From an uncultured Tateyamaria sp. (lineage in GTDB: Bacteria > Pseudomonadota > Alphaproteobacteria > Rhodobacterales > Rhodobacteraceae), in contig NZ_CANKXW010000005.1 of the NCBI RefSeq assembly GCF_947487805.1, positions 124,001 to 188,000 on the forward strand: a stretch of DNA of 64,000 nucleotides, read 5' to 3'. The translations under genes and the position numbers were made by a program. This document shows, in pieces, positions 8,700 to 17,950 of this stretch. The notes beneath the pieces are model-generated. The model saw nothing but the letters and a program-made list of their open reading frames with translations. It was not told the DNA's origin and made no database searches. Positions within the stretch are counted from its first letter, which is position 1. Each line of letters begins with the position of its first letter.

Positions 8700-10478
8700 A
8701 TGGGTTTGATTGAGCTTTCTCAGACGGGCAATGCCGTTCTGACGCTTGTGGTCGTGTTCATCATGTTCACGTTGTTCCTGCGCGAGAGTTTCCCGGCAGA
8801 GGTGGTGGCGATTGCCGGCGTAGGCTTGATGCTCGCCTCGGGCGCGCTGCCCTATGACCGGGCGGTTGCGGTGTTGTCGAACCCCGCGCCGTGGACGATC
8901 GCGGCGATGTTCATCATCATGGGGGCACTTGTGCGCACCGGCGCACTGGAGGCGTTCACCGGGCTGGCCGACCGGCAGGCGCGCAGCAATCCGGTGCTGG
9001 CGATTGCGCTGCTCATGGCCTTTGTGATCATCAGTTCCGCCATCGTGTCGAACACGCCGGTGGTCGTGGTGATGATCCCGGTGTTTATCCAGCTGGCCAA
9101 GACGATGGGGCTGGCGCCATCCAAGATGCTGATCCCGCTGAGCTATGCGGCGATCCTCGGGGGGACGCTGACCCTGATCGGGACATCGACGAACCTGCTG
9201 GTGGACGGTGTGGCGCGCGCGCAGGGGTTGGCGCCGTTCACGATTTTCGAGGTCACGCCGCTGGGTGTCATCCTGGTGATCTGGGGCATGATCTACTTGC
9301 GGTTCTTTGGGCCTATGCTGTTGCCGGAGCGGGACAGCATGGCGGGATTGCTGAGCGACCGCAGCCAGATGAAATTTTTCACAGAAGCGGTGATCCCGCC
9401 TGAATCGAACCTGATTGGCCGGGAAGTCACCGGGGTGCAGCTTTTCAAGCGCGACGGGGTACGGTTGGTCGACGTGGTGCGGGGCGATCTGTCGTTGCGG
9501 CGCAACCTCAAGGGGGTGGAGTTGCAGGTTGGTGACCGCGTGGTGCTGCGCACGCAGATGACCGAACTGTTGAGCCTGCAACGCAACAAGGAACTCAAGC
9601 GCCTTGATCAGGTGGGCGCGGTCGAGACGACCACGGTCGAGGTGCTGATCACGCCGGGGTGCCGGATGGTGGGCCGATCGCTGGGGGCGTTGCGGTTGCG
9701 GCGGCGATACGGCGTCTATCCGCTGGCGGTGCATCGGCGCAATCAGAACATCGGGCGGCAGCTGGACGATCTGGTGGTCAAGGTCGGCGACACGCTGCTG
9801 CTGGAAGGGGCGCCTGAGGACATCCAGCGTCTGGCCAATGACATGGATATGGTCGATGTGTCAAAGCCCTCGCAGCGCGCGTTCCGCCGCGGGCATGCGC
9901 CGATTGCGTTGGGGGCGCTCTTGGGGATTGTGGTGCTGGCTGCACTGGGTGTTGCGCCGATCTTCATGCTGTCGGTGATGGCGGTGGCCCTTGTGCTGGT
10001 CACGCGCTGCATCGATGCGGATGAGGCGTTTTCCTTTGTGGACGGGCGGTTGCTTGCGTTGATTTTCGCGATGCTGGGGATCGGGGCTGCGCTCGAATCC
10101 ACCGGGGCGGTGGCGTTGATCGTGGATGCGGTGGCACCGGGGCTGGCGGTCCTGCCGCCCTTTCTGATCATCTGGGCGGTCTATCTTCTGACGTCCGTTC
10201 TGACCGAACTGGTCAGCAACAACGCCGTGGCCGTGGTGGTGACGCCCATTGCGATCGGTCTGGCCGGCGCGCTGGGCCTTGATCCGCGCCCCTTGGTCGT
10301 GGCGGTGATGGTGGCCGCCTCGGCGTCCTTTGCCACGCCCATCGGGTATCAGACCAACATGCTGGTCTATGGGCCGGGCGGGTACAAGTTCACCGATTTC
10401 ATGCGCGTCGGCATTCCGCTGAACCTGAGCGTTGGCATCCTTGCCTCGGCGGTGATCCCGTTCATCTGGCCGCTCTGA
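8700..10478 (+). CDS. SLC13-type permease with two RCK_C domains
   Basis: The 592-residue protein has membrane segments at both ends (about 1-210 and 400-592). The conserved SNTPVVVVMIPVF and GTSTNLLV motifs lie in the first half and SNNAVAVVVTPIAIGLA in the second, typical of the divalent anion:Na+ symporter superfamily. Between them (about 220-390) are two cytoplasmic RCK_C/TrkA_C domains, a common insertion in bacterial SLC13 carriers. Sulfate, a dicarboxylate or another anion is possible. A close architectural relative lies at 13645-15417 on the other strand. Confidence 0.88.
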   Translation: MGLIELSQTGNAVLTLVVVFIMFTLFLRESFPAEVVAIAGVGLMLASGALPYDRAVAVLSNPAPWTIAAMFIIMGALVRTGALEAFTGLADRQARSNPVLAIALLMAFVIISSAIVSNTPVVVVMIPVFIQLAKTMGLAPSKMLIPLSYAAILGGTLTLIGTSTNLLVDGVARAQGLAPFTIFEVTPLGVILVIWGMIYLRFFGPMLLPERDSMAGLLSDRSQMKFFTEAVIPPESNLIGREVTGVQLFKRDGVRLVDVVRGDLSLRRNLKGVELQVGDRVVLRTQMTELLSLQRNKELKRLDQVGAVETTTVEVLITPGCRMVGRSLGALRLRRRYGVYPLAVHRRNQNIGRQLDDLVVKVGDTLLLEGAPEDIQRLANDMDMVDVSKPSQRAFRRGHAPIALGALLGIVVLAALGVAPIFMLSVMAVALVLVTRCIDADEAFSFVDGRLLALIFAMLGIGAALESTGAVALIVDAVAPGLAVLPPFLIIWAVYLLTSVLTELVSNNAVAVVVTPIAIGLAGALGLDPRPLVVAVMVAASASFATPIGYQTNMLVYGPGGYKFTDFMRVGIPLNLSVGILASAVIPFIWPL

Positions 10479-10487
10479 TCGCCCGCG

Positions 10488-10931
10488 TCAGATACTGCTC
10501 AGGGGCCGCGTATCCTCGTGGGTTTCGCGCGAAACGGCCATGAACTCGTAGAGCGTGCCGCTATTGTCGAAAATACCTTGCACGGTCACGTCCCACCGGG
10601 CCTCGCGCCCTCCGGCGGTGGGGCAATCGGCAATGAAATTCGCAGTGCGCCCGGCGCGCGCCTCGGCGATGGCGGATTGGATCAGGCCATGGTGCTGCTC
10701 TGGCCACAGGACCCACCAGTCGGCACCCAGCACTAGGGCCAGATCGCAAATTTCCATCGCGCAACGGCCATTGTGGCTCATGTAGGTGATGCGCCCCTCG
10801 GGGCACAAAAGCTTGATGCAATCGGGGCTGCACGACATCAGGGCAGAGGACCGTTCCGGTCGCTCAAACCCCAATTCCTGCATGGAAACAAAGTCAGCGT
10901 TCTGCGTGTCGATGGGTCGTTGCATGGTCAT
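10488..10931 (-). CDS. Single PAS-domain protein
   Basis: The 147-residue protein contains one PAS domain over about residues 28-135, with CPEGRITYMSHNGRCAMEI in the first strands, a central helix (DWWVLWPEQHH) and a C-terminal WDVTVQGIFDNSGTLYEFMAVSRE block. There is no attached kinase, HTH or cyclase, so it may be a stand-alone sensor or adaptor. ATG 10931 has GGAG seven bases upstream. The gene converges on the SLC13 gene with only 9 bp between the stops. The 112-bp upstream region contains the palindrome GGAAA-N6-TTTCC at 10976-10991. Confidence 0.8.
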   Translation of the reverse strand: MTMQRPIDTQNADFVSMQELGFERPERSSALMSCSPDCIKLLCPEGRITYMSHNGRCAMEICDLALVLGADWWVLWPEQHHGLIQSAIAEARAGRTANFIADCPTAGGREARWDVTVQGIFDNSGTLYEFMAVSRETHEDTRPLSSI

Positions 10932-11043
10932 TGCAAAGCTCCGGCGGGTTTCGTTGATGGGTCAACAGTAGGGCTGGAAAACGTAGTTTCCAATTCCTTT
11001 CACCGGACAAGTTTATTCAGATTTTAGCGGTTTGGGCCGGGCG

Positions 11044-12702
11044 TCACGCAATCGACGTGGACCGCCCCGCATTGCGCCCGGAAAAGATGCAGCCGCCGAG
11101 GAATGTGCCTTCGAGCGCGTTGTAGCCATGGTAGCCGCCACCGCCGAATCCCGCCACCTCGCCCGCGGCAAAGAGGCCCGGCACCGTGTTGCCGTCCGCC
11201 CCGATCATCTGGCTGTCGAGGGTCGTGTGCAGCCCGCCCAGCGTCTTGCGCGTCAGCACGTGCAGCTTGACCGCGATCAGGGGGCCGTTGGCCGGATCGA
11301 GGAATTTGTGCGGCTTGGCCGTCCGCAACAGGCGGTCGCCACGGTAGTTGCGCGCGGCGTGGATCGCCATCATCTGCGCGTCCTTGGAAAACGGGTTGTC
11401 GATCTGGGCATCGCGCGCCTCGATCTGGGTGCGCAGGCGGGCCACGTCGATCAGGTTGCCGCCCGCGATCTGGTTCATGCCGCGCACCAGCGTGTCAAGA
11501 TCGTTTGCCACGACGAAATCCTCGCCACGCTCCTTGAAGGCCTCGACCGGGCCGGTGGCGTTCTTGCCCGACAGCACGCGCTGCCTGATCACTTCGGACC
11601 ATTTCTTGGACGTCAGGTCCGGGTTCTGTTCGGACCCGGACAGGGCGAATTCCTTCTTGATGACCTTCTGGGTCAGCACGAACCAGCTGTAGTCATAGCC
11701 CGTGGCCAGGATGTCGCGCAGGGTCGACATGCTGTCGAAACCGGGCAGGGCCGGCGGGGCAAAGCGGTTTCCGGTCGCGTCAAACCACATGGACGAGGGC
11801 CCCGGCAGGATGCGGATGCCGTGGGCGGGCCAGATCGGGTCCCAGTTCTTGACCCCTTCGGTATAGTGCCACATGCGGTCGCCGTTGATCACGTGACCGC
11901 CCGCCGCCTCGGAAATGCCGATCATGCGCCCGTCCACATGGGCGGGGACGCCCGCGACCATGTCCTTGGGCGCGGGGCCAAGGCGGTCCGTGGGCCAGAC
12001 CTTGCGCACCATGTCGAAATTGCCGCCGATACCGCCTGAGGTTACGATGACCGACGGGGCGCGCAAGACGAAATCGCCCACCGGATCGCGGTTGGTTTTT
12101 TGCCCCCGCGCGGCGGTATCTTCGGTCAGGACCGTGCCGCTGACGCCCTTGGCCGCGCCGTTTTCCATGTCGATCCGGTCGACCTGGTGGCGGAAATGGA
12201 ACTGGATGCGCCCGGCTTTCTCGTGCTCCTCGCAGCGGCGCACGAAATGCTCGATGATCCCCGGCCCGGTGCCCCAGGTGATGTGGAACCGCGGCACAGA
12301 ATTGCCGTGCCCGTCGGCAAAGCTGCCGCCGCGTTCGGCCCAGCCCACCACCGGGAACCAGCGCAGGCCCATGGCGTGCAGCCAGGGCCGCATTTCGCCG
12401 GCGGAAAAGTCGATGAAGGCCTCGGCCCATTTGCGCGGCCACGCGTCTTCGGCGCGGTCGAACTGGGCGCTGCCCATCCAGTCGTTCAGGGCCAGTTCGC
12501 GGCTGTCGCGGATGCCCATGCGCCGCTGTTCGGGCGTGTCGATCATAAAGAGGCCGCCGAGGCTCCAGAACGCCTGACCACCCAGAAAGCTGCGCGGCTC
12601 CTGATCGACGATGATCACCTGCTTGCCCCGGTCGCCCAGCTCGGCGGCGGCGGCCAGCCCGGCGAGCCCCGCGCCCACGACGATGGCGTCTGCTTGATCC
12701 AT
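11044..12702 (-). CDS. FAD-dependent dehydrogenase (COG3573-like)
   Basis: The 552-residue protein starts with an FAD-binding Rossmann motif, VVGAGLAGLAAAAELGDRG (about 8-26). It has the family's mid-region ITSGGIGGNF-like segment and the C-terminal GLFAAGEVAGFGGGGYHGYNALEG block. This group is related to 3-ketosteroid dehydrogenases and fumarate reductases, but the substrate is unknown. The start has an AAAGGA site. It lies 11 bp after the bile-acid-symporter-family gene, so the pair is probably one operon. That pairing suggests oxidation of an imported organic acid or steroid-like compound, which is inference only. Confidence 0.82.
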   Translation of the reverse strand: MDQADAIVVGAGLAGLAAAAELGDRGKQVIIVDQEPRSFLGGQAFWSLGGLFMIDTPEQRRMGIRDSRELALNDWMGSAQFDRAEDAWPRKWAEAFIDFSAGEMRPWLHAMGLRWFPVVGWAERGGSFADGHGNSVPRFHITWGTGPGIIEHFVRRCEEHEKAGRIQFHFRHQVDRIDMENGAAKGVSGTVLTEDTAARGQKTNRDPVGDFVLRAPSVIVTSGGIGGNFDMVRKVWPTDRLGPAPKDMVAGVPAHVDGRMIGISEAAGGHVINGDRMWHYTEGVKNWDPIWPAHGIRILPGPSSMWFDATGNRFAPPALPGFDSMSTLRDILATGYDYSWFVLTQKVIKKEFALSGSEQNPDLTSKKWSEVIRQRVLSGKNATGPVEAFKERGEDFVVANDLDTLVRGMNQIAGGNLIDVARLRTQIEARDAQIDNPFSKDAQMMAIHAARNYRGDRLLRTAKPHKFLDPANGPLIAVKLHVLTRKTLGGLHTTLDSQMIGADGNTVPGLFAAGEVAGFGGGGYHGYNALEGTFLGGCIFSGRNAGRSTSIA

Positions 12703-12713
12703 GAGGCGGTCCT

Positions 12714-13571
12714 TTAGCGGTTGCGAAACCAGATCACGAAAGGCGCCGCGACGAGGTACATGGTGATGCCATAGACGGCAGAGGGCAGGGCCATGGTGCT
12801 GAACCCGTCGGTCTGGCCCGAGATCAGCGCGGCCATGGTGATGCCCAGCGTCGCGTTCTGAATGCCGGTTTCGATGGACACGGTCTTGGCCTGGTTCCAG
12901 GCCAGAGCCGCGCCACGTGCAATCGCCAGACCGAGGATCAGCAACACGAGGTTGAGCACGATCAGCGCGGGGCCGATATCGGCAAGGTTTTCGACGAAGA
13001 TGCCCCAGTTGCCCGCCAGCGCCGCCAACACGATCAGCAGGAACAGCAGCGTTGCCAGACGGGTGAGGAACGGCTCAATCGCCATCGCGGCACCCGGAGC
13101 AAAGTGGCGGAACAGCACACCGATCAGCACGGGCAGCGTCGTGATCAGGAACATGGCGATGGCCAGATCCGTCACGCTGACATCCGGCGCGCTTGCACCC
13201 ATGAAATGCACCACCGTCCACGCCGCAAGCACCGGCACGGTCAGAATACTCAGCAGGCTGATCACCGCCGTCAGTGACACCGACAGCGCCACGTCCCCCC
13301 GCGCCAGTCGCGACACCATGTTCGACGTCACCCCGCCGGGACAAAAGCTGAGCAACATGACGCCAACCGCGATTTCGGCCCTGAGGCCAAAGGTCAGTAC
13401 GGTCACGTATGCCACGATCGGCAGCACCACCACCTGTGCCACCGCGCCGATGGCAAAGGCCTTGGGCATGCGCAGCACGCGCCCGAAATCGGCGAAGGTA
13501 AGCCCGACGCCGAGGCTGAGCATGATCACCGCCAGCGACAGCGGCAGCACCACGTTGATCAGAATATCCAT
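12714..13571 (-). CDS. Bile acid:sodium symporter family transporter
   Basis: The 285-residue protein has about nine hydrophobic segments and the BASS-family motif FCPGGVTSNMVSRLARGD (about 76-93), followed later by ETGIQNATLG (about 235-244). Both blocks hold sodium-binding residues in characterised members. The start ATG 13571 has GGGAGA upstream. It is the first gene of a two-gene unit with the FAD-dependent dehydrogenase. Family members carry bile salts, pantoate or other organic anions, so the substrate is open. Confidence 0.88.
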   Translation of the reverse strand: MDILINVVLPLSLAVIMLSLGVGLTFADFGRVLRMPKAFAIGAVAQVVVLPIVAYVTVLTFGLRAEIAVGVMLLSFCPGGVTSNMVSRLARGDVALSVSLTAVISLLSILTVPVLAAWTVVHFMGASAPDVSVTDLAIAMFLITTLPVLIGVLFRHFAPGAAMAIEPFLTRLATLLFLLIVLAALAGNWGIFVENLADIGPALIVLNLVLLILGLAIARGAALAWNQAKTVSIETGIQNATLGITMAALISGQTDGFSTMALPSAVYGITMYLVAAPFVIWFRNR

Positions 13572-13644
13572 GTGACCGTCTCCCTTGGTCCAGGTTAGCC
13601 GCGTTTTTTCGGATCGCGCAACGTTGACGCATGGGAAGCGTGCG

Positions 13645-15417
13645 TCACAGCGGCCAGAAGACGAGGATGGCGGGGATCGAGACAGCGACCACGATCACCT
13701 CGAGCGGCAGGCCGATGCGCCAGTAATCTCCGAACTGATAGCCGCCGGGCCCGAGGATCAGCGTGTTGTTCTTGTGCCCGATGGGCGTGAGGAACGCCGA
13801 GGATGCCGCCACAGCCACCGCCATCAGGAACGGATCGGGCGACACGCCCAGCGTCTGCGCCATCTGGATGCCCACGGGTGCCGCGACGATGGTGGTGGCG
13901 GTGTTGTTGAGGACATCCGACAGGCTCATCGTGACGATCATCAGCACGGTCAGCACCGCCCATGCGGGCATGCCCGCTGTCAGGGTGACAAGCCAGCCTG
14001 CGATCAGTTCGGTGCCGCCCGAGCTTTCCAATGCGGCCCCCAGCGGGATCATTGACCCCAAAAGGACCACCACGGGCCATTCGATATGGGTATAGAGTTC
14101 CGACAGAGGGACGATCTTGGACAGCACATAGGCCACCACGACCAGACCCAACGCGATGGGCAGGTAGAGCAACCCGACGCTCGCCGCCGCCACCGCCGCG
14201 GCAAAGAGGCCGATGGCGAGCCAGACCTTGTCATCCGCCGTTACCGCCAGCCCGCGTTCGGCGAGGGGCAGCGCGCCCAGCCATTGCGTCACATCCGTGC
14301 CGGTATCGCGCGGCACCAGTAGCAGCAGGATATCGCCTGCGCGGATTTCGGTCTTGCGGATCTGTTTGGTGACGCGTGTTCCGCCGCGCGAGATCCCCAT
14401 CAGCACCGTGGACTGCCGCCAGCTGAGGCCGACGGACTGGGCCGTGCGCCCGATCAGGCGCGACTGGTCGGTCACAACCACCTCGATGATCTCAACCCCG
14501 TCGCCCGCGGCCTTGAGCTTTTCCTCGCGCTTGGCATCCGCCACCGCCAGACCGGTTGCGGTGCGGAATTCGTCCAGCGCGTCGGGTGTGGCCTCGAGCA
14601 CCAGCACGTCGCCTGCGCGCAGTTGCGCGTTGCGGGCGCGGCCATAGCGGCGCTGGCCGTCGCGCACGAGGCCGATGATGGCGACATCGGCCTTTTCCGC
14701 GTCCTCCTCCATCTCGCCTACGCGGGTGCCGATTTGTTTGGACCCTTCGGGCACGGTCAGTTCCGCGATGTACTCCGACAGCGCCTCGTCCGGGGCGGAC
14801 CCGGTGTCGCGGTCGGGAATGAAGCGCCAGCCCACCAGCGCAACAAAGGCGAGACCCGCGATCGCCGCAATCCCGCCCACGGGGGCAAAGTCGAACATGC
14901 GGAACGGTGCGCCGAGGCTGTCCTCGCGGATGGTGGCAATGATGATGTTGGGCGGCGTGCCGATCAGCGTCACCATACCGCCCAGTATGGTGGCAAAGCT
15001 GAGCGGCATGAGGCTGAGCCCCGGTGATCGGCCCGCCTTGCGCGCGGTCTGGATATCGACGGGCATCAGCAGGGCTAGTGCTGCCACGTTGTTCATAAAG
15101 GCCGACAGCACGCCGCCGATGGCCCCCATAAGGGTGATATGCGCGCCAAGGCTGCGGCTGGCATCGACCAGCGTCCGCGTGATCAGGAACACCGCCCCCG
15201 ACCGCACCAGACCGGCCGACACGACCAAAACCAGCGCCACCACCAGCGTCGCCGGGTGGCCGAAGCCAGAGAACGCGTCGGCACTGGGCACAACCCCCAG
15301 CACGACACCGGCCATTAGCGCGGAAAAGGCCACGATATCATAGCGAAACCGCCCCCACAGCAGCAGGCCAAAGACGGTGCCAAAGAGCGAAAAGAGGATG
15401 ATCTGGTCTGTCGTCAT
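13645..15417 (-). CDS. SLC13-type permease with RCK_C domains
   Basis: The 590-residue protein repeats the architecture of the carrier at 8700-10478: membrane block, two RCK_C domains (about 205-375), membrane block. FMNNVAALALLMPV and LIGTPPNIIIA are the first-half signature, and SDVLNNTATTIVAAPVGI the second. Both carriers end with a GGY-x-F segment and a WPL tail. ATG 15417 is chosen because the hydrophobic N-terminus starts there; the open frame to 15639 runs antisense into the next gene and has no homology. The transported anion is unknown. Confidence 0.88.
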   Translation of the reverse strand: MTTDQIILFSLFGTVFGLLLWGRFRYDIVAFSALMAGVVLGVVPSADAFSGFGHPATLVVALVLVVSAGLVRSGAVFLITRTLVDASRSLGAHITLMGAIGGVLSAFMNNVAALALLMPVDIQTARKAGRSPGLSLMPLSFATILGGMVTLIGTPPNIIIATIREDSLGAPFRMFDFAPVGGIAAIAGLAFVALVGWRFIPDRDTGSAPDEALSEYIAELTVPEGSKQIGTRVGEMEEDAEKADVAIIGLVRDGQRRYGRARNAQLRAGDVLVLEATPDALDEFRTATGLAVADAKREEKLKAAGDGVEIIEVVVTDQSRLIGRTAQSVGLSWRQSTVLMGISRGGTRVTKQIRKTEIRAGDILLLLVPRDTGTDVTQWLGALPLAERGLAVTADDKVWLAIGLFAAAVAAASVGLLYLPIALGLVVVAYVLSKIVPLSELYTHIEWPVVVLLGSMIPLGAALESSGGTELIAGWLVTLTAGMPAWAVLTVLMIVTMSLSDVLNNTATTIVAAPVGIQMAQTLGVSPDPFLMAVAVAASSAFLTPIGHKNNTLILGPGGYQFGDYWRIGLPLEVIVVAVSIPAILVFWPL

Positions 15418-15469
15418 GCGCGCCACGTTAGGCGTGGGGCAGGGGCGGCACCAGCGGTTTCTGACGCAC

Positions 15470-16417
15470 TCAGGGCAGGGTGATCTGCCGCTGCGTCGGC
15501 GCCGTCCAGTCCACCACCGGGCCTTTGGGCACGATCCCCAGCGGATTGCGCAGGTCGGAGCGCGAGAAGTATCCGGCCTTGTAGATCTCCGGTTTGACCG
15601 TGTCCGCAATCCCGGGCGCGGCATAAAGCGCGCGGGCATAGTCCCACAGATGCGGCAGGTCGCTCAGCTTGGCCAGGTTGCATTTGAACGCATAGTGATA
15701 GGCCACATCGAACCGGGCCAAAGTGGGAAAGAGGCGCAGGTCGGCCTCGGTCAATTGCCCGCCTGCCAAGGTGCTGTGCGTGGCCAGATGCGCGTCAAGT
15801 GCGTACAGCGTATCGAAAAGGCCGGTGACCGCGCTGTCATAGGCCCCTTGGGTGCGGGCAAACCCGGCGCGGTAGACGCCATTGTTGATGTCCCTGTGGA
15901 TGCGGTCGTTCCATCGGTCAATCTCGGCCTCCAGGCCGCGGGGCACAAGACGCCGCGCGGGATCAAAGGCCAGCGACAGCATGCGCGTGATGTCCGCGCT
16001 TTCGTTGGAGACGATGGTGCCGGTCTGCGTGTCCCAGAGAACGGGCACGGTGATGCGCCCGGTATAGGCGGGGCGCTGGCGGGAATAGACCTCGTGCATT
16101 GCCGTCACGCCCAGCACGGCGTCGGCAAATGCGCCGTCCGTGTCAAAAACCCATCCCTGGTCGGTGCGTGCGGGTTTCGCGACGCTGATGGAGATGGCGT
16201 CCTGCAAACCCAGCACGGCGCGGGTCAGAAGCGTGCGGTGGGCCCACGGGCAGTTCCACGCCACAAAGAGGTGATAGCGGCCCGGCTCGGGCGTGAACGG
16301 TCCTTCTGGTGTGATCCAGTGGCGCAGCGTGGATTTCGCGCGTTCATATGCACCGCCCTTTTGCGTGTCGGGGCCTGGGTCCTCGACCTGATAGGTGCCG
16401 TTGATCATCACGCCCAT
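15470..16417 (-). CDS. Glutathionyl-hydroquinone reductase (Xi-class GST)
   Basis: The 315-residue protein has the Xi-class signature VAWNCPWAHRT, with the catalytic cysteine at about residue 56, and a C-terminal all-helical GST domain (about 165-300). This family (YqjG/EcM4/PcpF-like) reduces glutathionyl-hydroquinones and some other glutathione conjugates in the cytoplasm. ATG 16417 is preferred because a GAGGA site precedes it; the in-frame extension to 16501 has no homology. The gene diverges from yebC with a 179-bp shared upstream region. Confidence 0.88.
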   Translation of the reverse strand: MGVMINGTYQVEDPGPDTQKGGAYERAKSTLRHWITPEGPFTPEPGRYHLFVAWNCPWAHRTLLTRAVLGLQDAISISVAKPARTDQGWVFDTDGAFADAVLGVTAMHEVYSRQRPAYTGRITVPVLWDTQTGTIVSNESADITRMLSLAFDPARRLVPRGLEAEIDRWNDRIHRDINNGVYRAGFARTQGAYDSAVTGLFDTLYALDAHLATHSTLAGGQLTEADLRLFPTLARFDVAYHYAFKCNLAKLSDLPHLWDYARALYAAPGIADTVKPEIYKAGYFSRSDLRNPLGIVPKGPVVDWTAPTQRQITLP

Positions 16418-16596
16418 ATGCGCAGTCCTCTTGCTGGATGCCCCGACGATAGCACCCGCTGCGCACCGCGCCACGCGCACGGGGCGTGCGTGGCTGCACA
16501 AGGCGGGCTTGCCCCTGCGGGAGTGGATGTCCTATAGCAACGCGGAACGAATTTTCCGCACATGTTCTTGCAGACGCAGCAGACAGGAGGCATCTC

Positions 16597-17343
16597 ATGG
16601 CAGGCCACTCAAAATGGGCGAACATCCAGCACCGCAAGGGCCGGCAGGACAAGATCCGGGCCAAGCTGTTTTCCAAGATGTCCAAGGAAATCACCGTCGC
16701 CGCCAAGATGGGCGACCCCGATCCCGACAAGAACCCCCGCCTGCGGTTGGCCGTCAAGGAGGCCAAGTCCAACTCGGTGCCCAAGGACGTCATCGACCGC
16801 GCGATCAAGAAGAGCCAGGCGGGCGACGGGGACGATTACGAGGAAATCCGCTATGAGGGCTATGGCCCCAATGGTGTGGCGGTGATCGTCGAGGCGATGA
16901 CCGACAACCGCAACCGCACGGCATCGACGGTCCGCTCGACCTTTACCAAGAACGGCGGCAACCTCGGTGAAACCGGCAGCGTCGGCTTTATGTTCGACCG
17001 CAAGGGGGCTGTCAGCTATCCGGCGGATGTGGGCGACGCGGACACCGTGATGATGGCCGCGATCGAGGCCGGGGCAGAGGATGTCGAATCGTCCGAGGAT
17101 GGCCACGTGATCTGGTGCGCGGATACCGACCTCAACGATGTGTCCAACGCGCTCGAGGCGGAACTGGGCGAGTCGGACTCGACCAAACTGGTCTGGCGCC
17201 CCACCACCACGACCGAGATGGATCTGGAAGGCATGCAAAAGCTGATGAAGCTGGTCGATGCGCTGGAAGACGACGACGATGTCCAGCAGGTCACCACCAA
17301 TTTCGAAGCGAGCGATGAAGTGATGGCGCAGCTGGACGAATAA
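16597..17343 (+). CDS. yebC: YebC/PmpR family regulatory protein
   Basis: The 248-residue product begins with the invariant [18 protein letters not shown] of the YebC family and keeps the central [12 protein letters not shown] and [15 protein letters not shown] blocks. Members were described as DNA-binding regulators, and some as translation factors that relieve ribosome stalling (TACO1-like). ATG 16597 is preceded by AGGAGG at 16584-16589. A strong terminator follows at 17371, so it is the last gene of its transcript. In many relatives yebC is near ruvC, which is not seen here. Confidence 0.95.
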   Translation: MAGHSKWANIQHRKGRQDKIRAKLFSKMSKEITVAAKMGDPDPDKNPRLRLAVKEAKSNSVPKDVIDRAIKKSQAGDGDDYEEIRYEGYGPNGVAVIVEAMTDNRNRTASTVRSTFTKNGGNLGETGSVGFMFDRKGAVSYPADVGDADTVMMAAIEAGAEDVESSEDGHVIWCADTDLNDVSNALEAELGESDSTKLVWRPTTTTEMDLEGMQKLMKLVDALEDDDDVQQVTTNFEASDEVMAQLDE

Positions 17344-17370
17344 GCCTCACATGGCCCTTTAAGAAATGCC

Positions 17371-17404
17371 AAACGCCGCCCTGTCACCAGAGGCGGCGTT
17401 TTTC
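17371..17404 (+). terminator. Intrinsic terminator after yebC
   Basis: AACGCCGCC at 17372-17380 pairs with GGCGGCGTT at 17392-17400 and is followed directly by a T-run ending at 17403. The stem is GC-rich with an 11-base loop. It lies 28 bp after the yebC stop. The A-run on the left side could also let it serve the opposite strand gene ending at 17433. Confidence 0.85.
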
Positions 17405-17432
17405 GTGCCTGTCAGAAGTCGCGGGTTCGCGA

Positions 17433-17669
17433 TCAGAAAAAGAGCTGTCTTGCCACCTGGCTCCAGCTTTGCGTGCAGCCTGCGTTGGGGGCAGGGGTCT
17501 GGCGACGCAAGCGGCGCATCAGGCCCTTGAGATCATTGAGCCGCGTGCGCGCAGCACTTCCTCCTGCACGGCTTTGAACCGACAGGATTTTCTCTTGCGT
17601 CTGCAACGCGGCTTCGATCAGCTCAAGGTCCTGCTTGGTCAGATCAACGGTATGTGTCGAGTCGAGCAT
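17433..17669 (-). CDS. Small conserved-looking hypothetical protein
   Basis: The 78-residue protein is predicted to be mostly helical: LTKQDLELIEAALQTQEKIL, then a charged helix NDLKGLMRRLRR. I recognise no named domain, though the sequence reads like a genuine small alphaproteobacterial protein rather than a shadow. AAGGAT lies about nine bases before ATG 17669. It converges on yebC. Its function is unknown. Confidence 0.6.
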   Translation of the reverse strand: MLDSTHTVDLTKQDLELIEAALQTQEKILSVQSRAGGSAARTRLNDLKGLMRRLRRQTPAPNAGCTQSWSQVARQLFF

Positions 17670-17950
17670 TTGAATGCATCCTTGTTATCGTTGACCAGCA
17701 TATGGGGTCTGAAACAGTATACGCCAATCATCAAATATCAGATCACCGTGATAACCGTGTCAGCTGTCAAATGCTGGCAGTAGTCGCCCCGCCATCGTTG
17801 CGGGATGTGTCGTGTGACATCCAAATAGGTATGCAGCAAGCGAATTGCGCCGTTCATCCGTGCAACTCTGCTGTGCAAAAATCGAATAGCTGGGGTGCGG
17901 GGTACGGGCGCGGGCTTGCAAGCGCCTCGGCGAATCCGCATTGATGGCCC
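17670..17950. promoter_or_regulatory. Divergent intergenic region
   Basis: This 281-bp region separates the small minus-strand gene from the EamA transporter. It is more AT-rich than its neighbours, as expected for a promoter region. It includes the small palindrome TATCA-N8-TGATA near 17738-17755 and CGCGGGCTTGCAAGCGC close to the transporter. I could not assign promoter boxes or a further gene with confidence. Confidence 0.35.
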
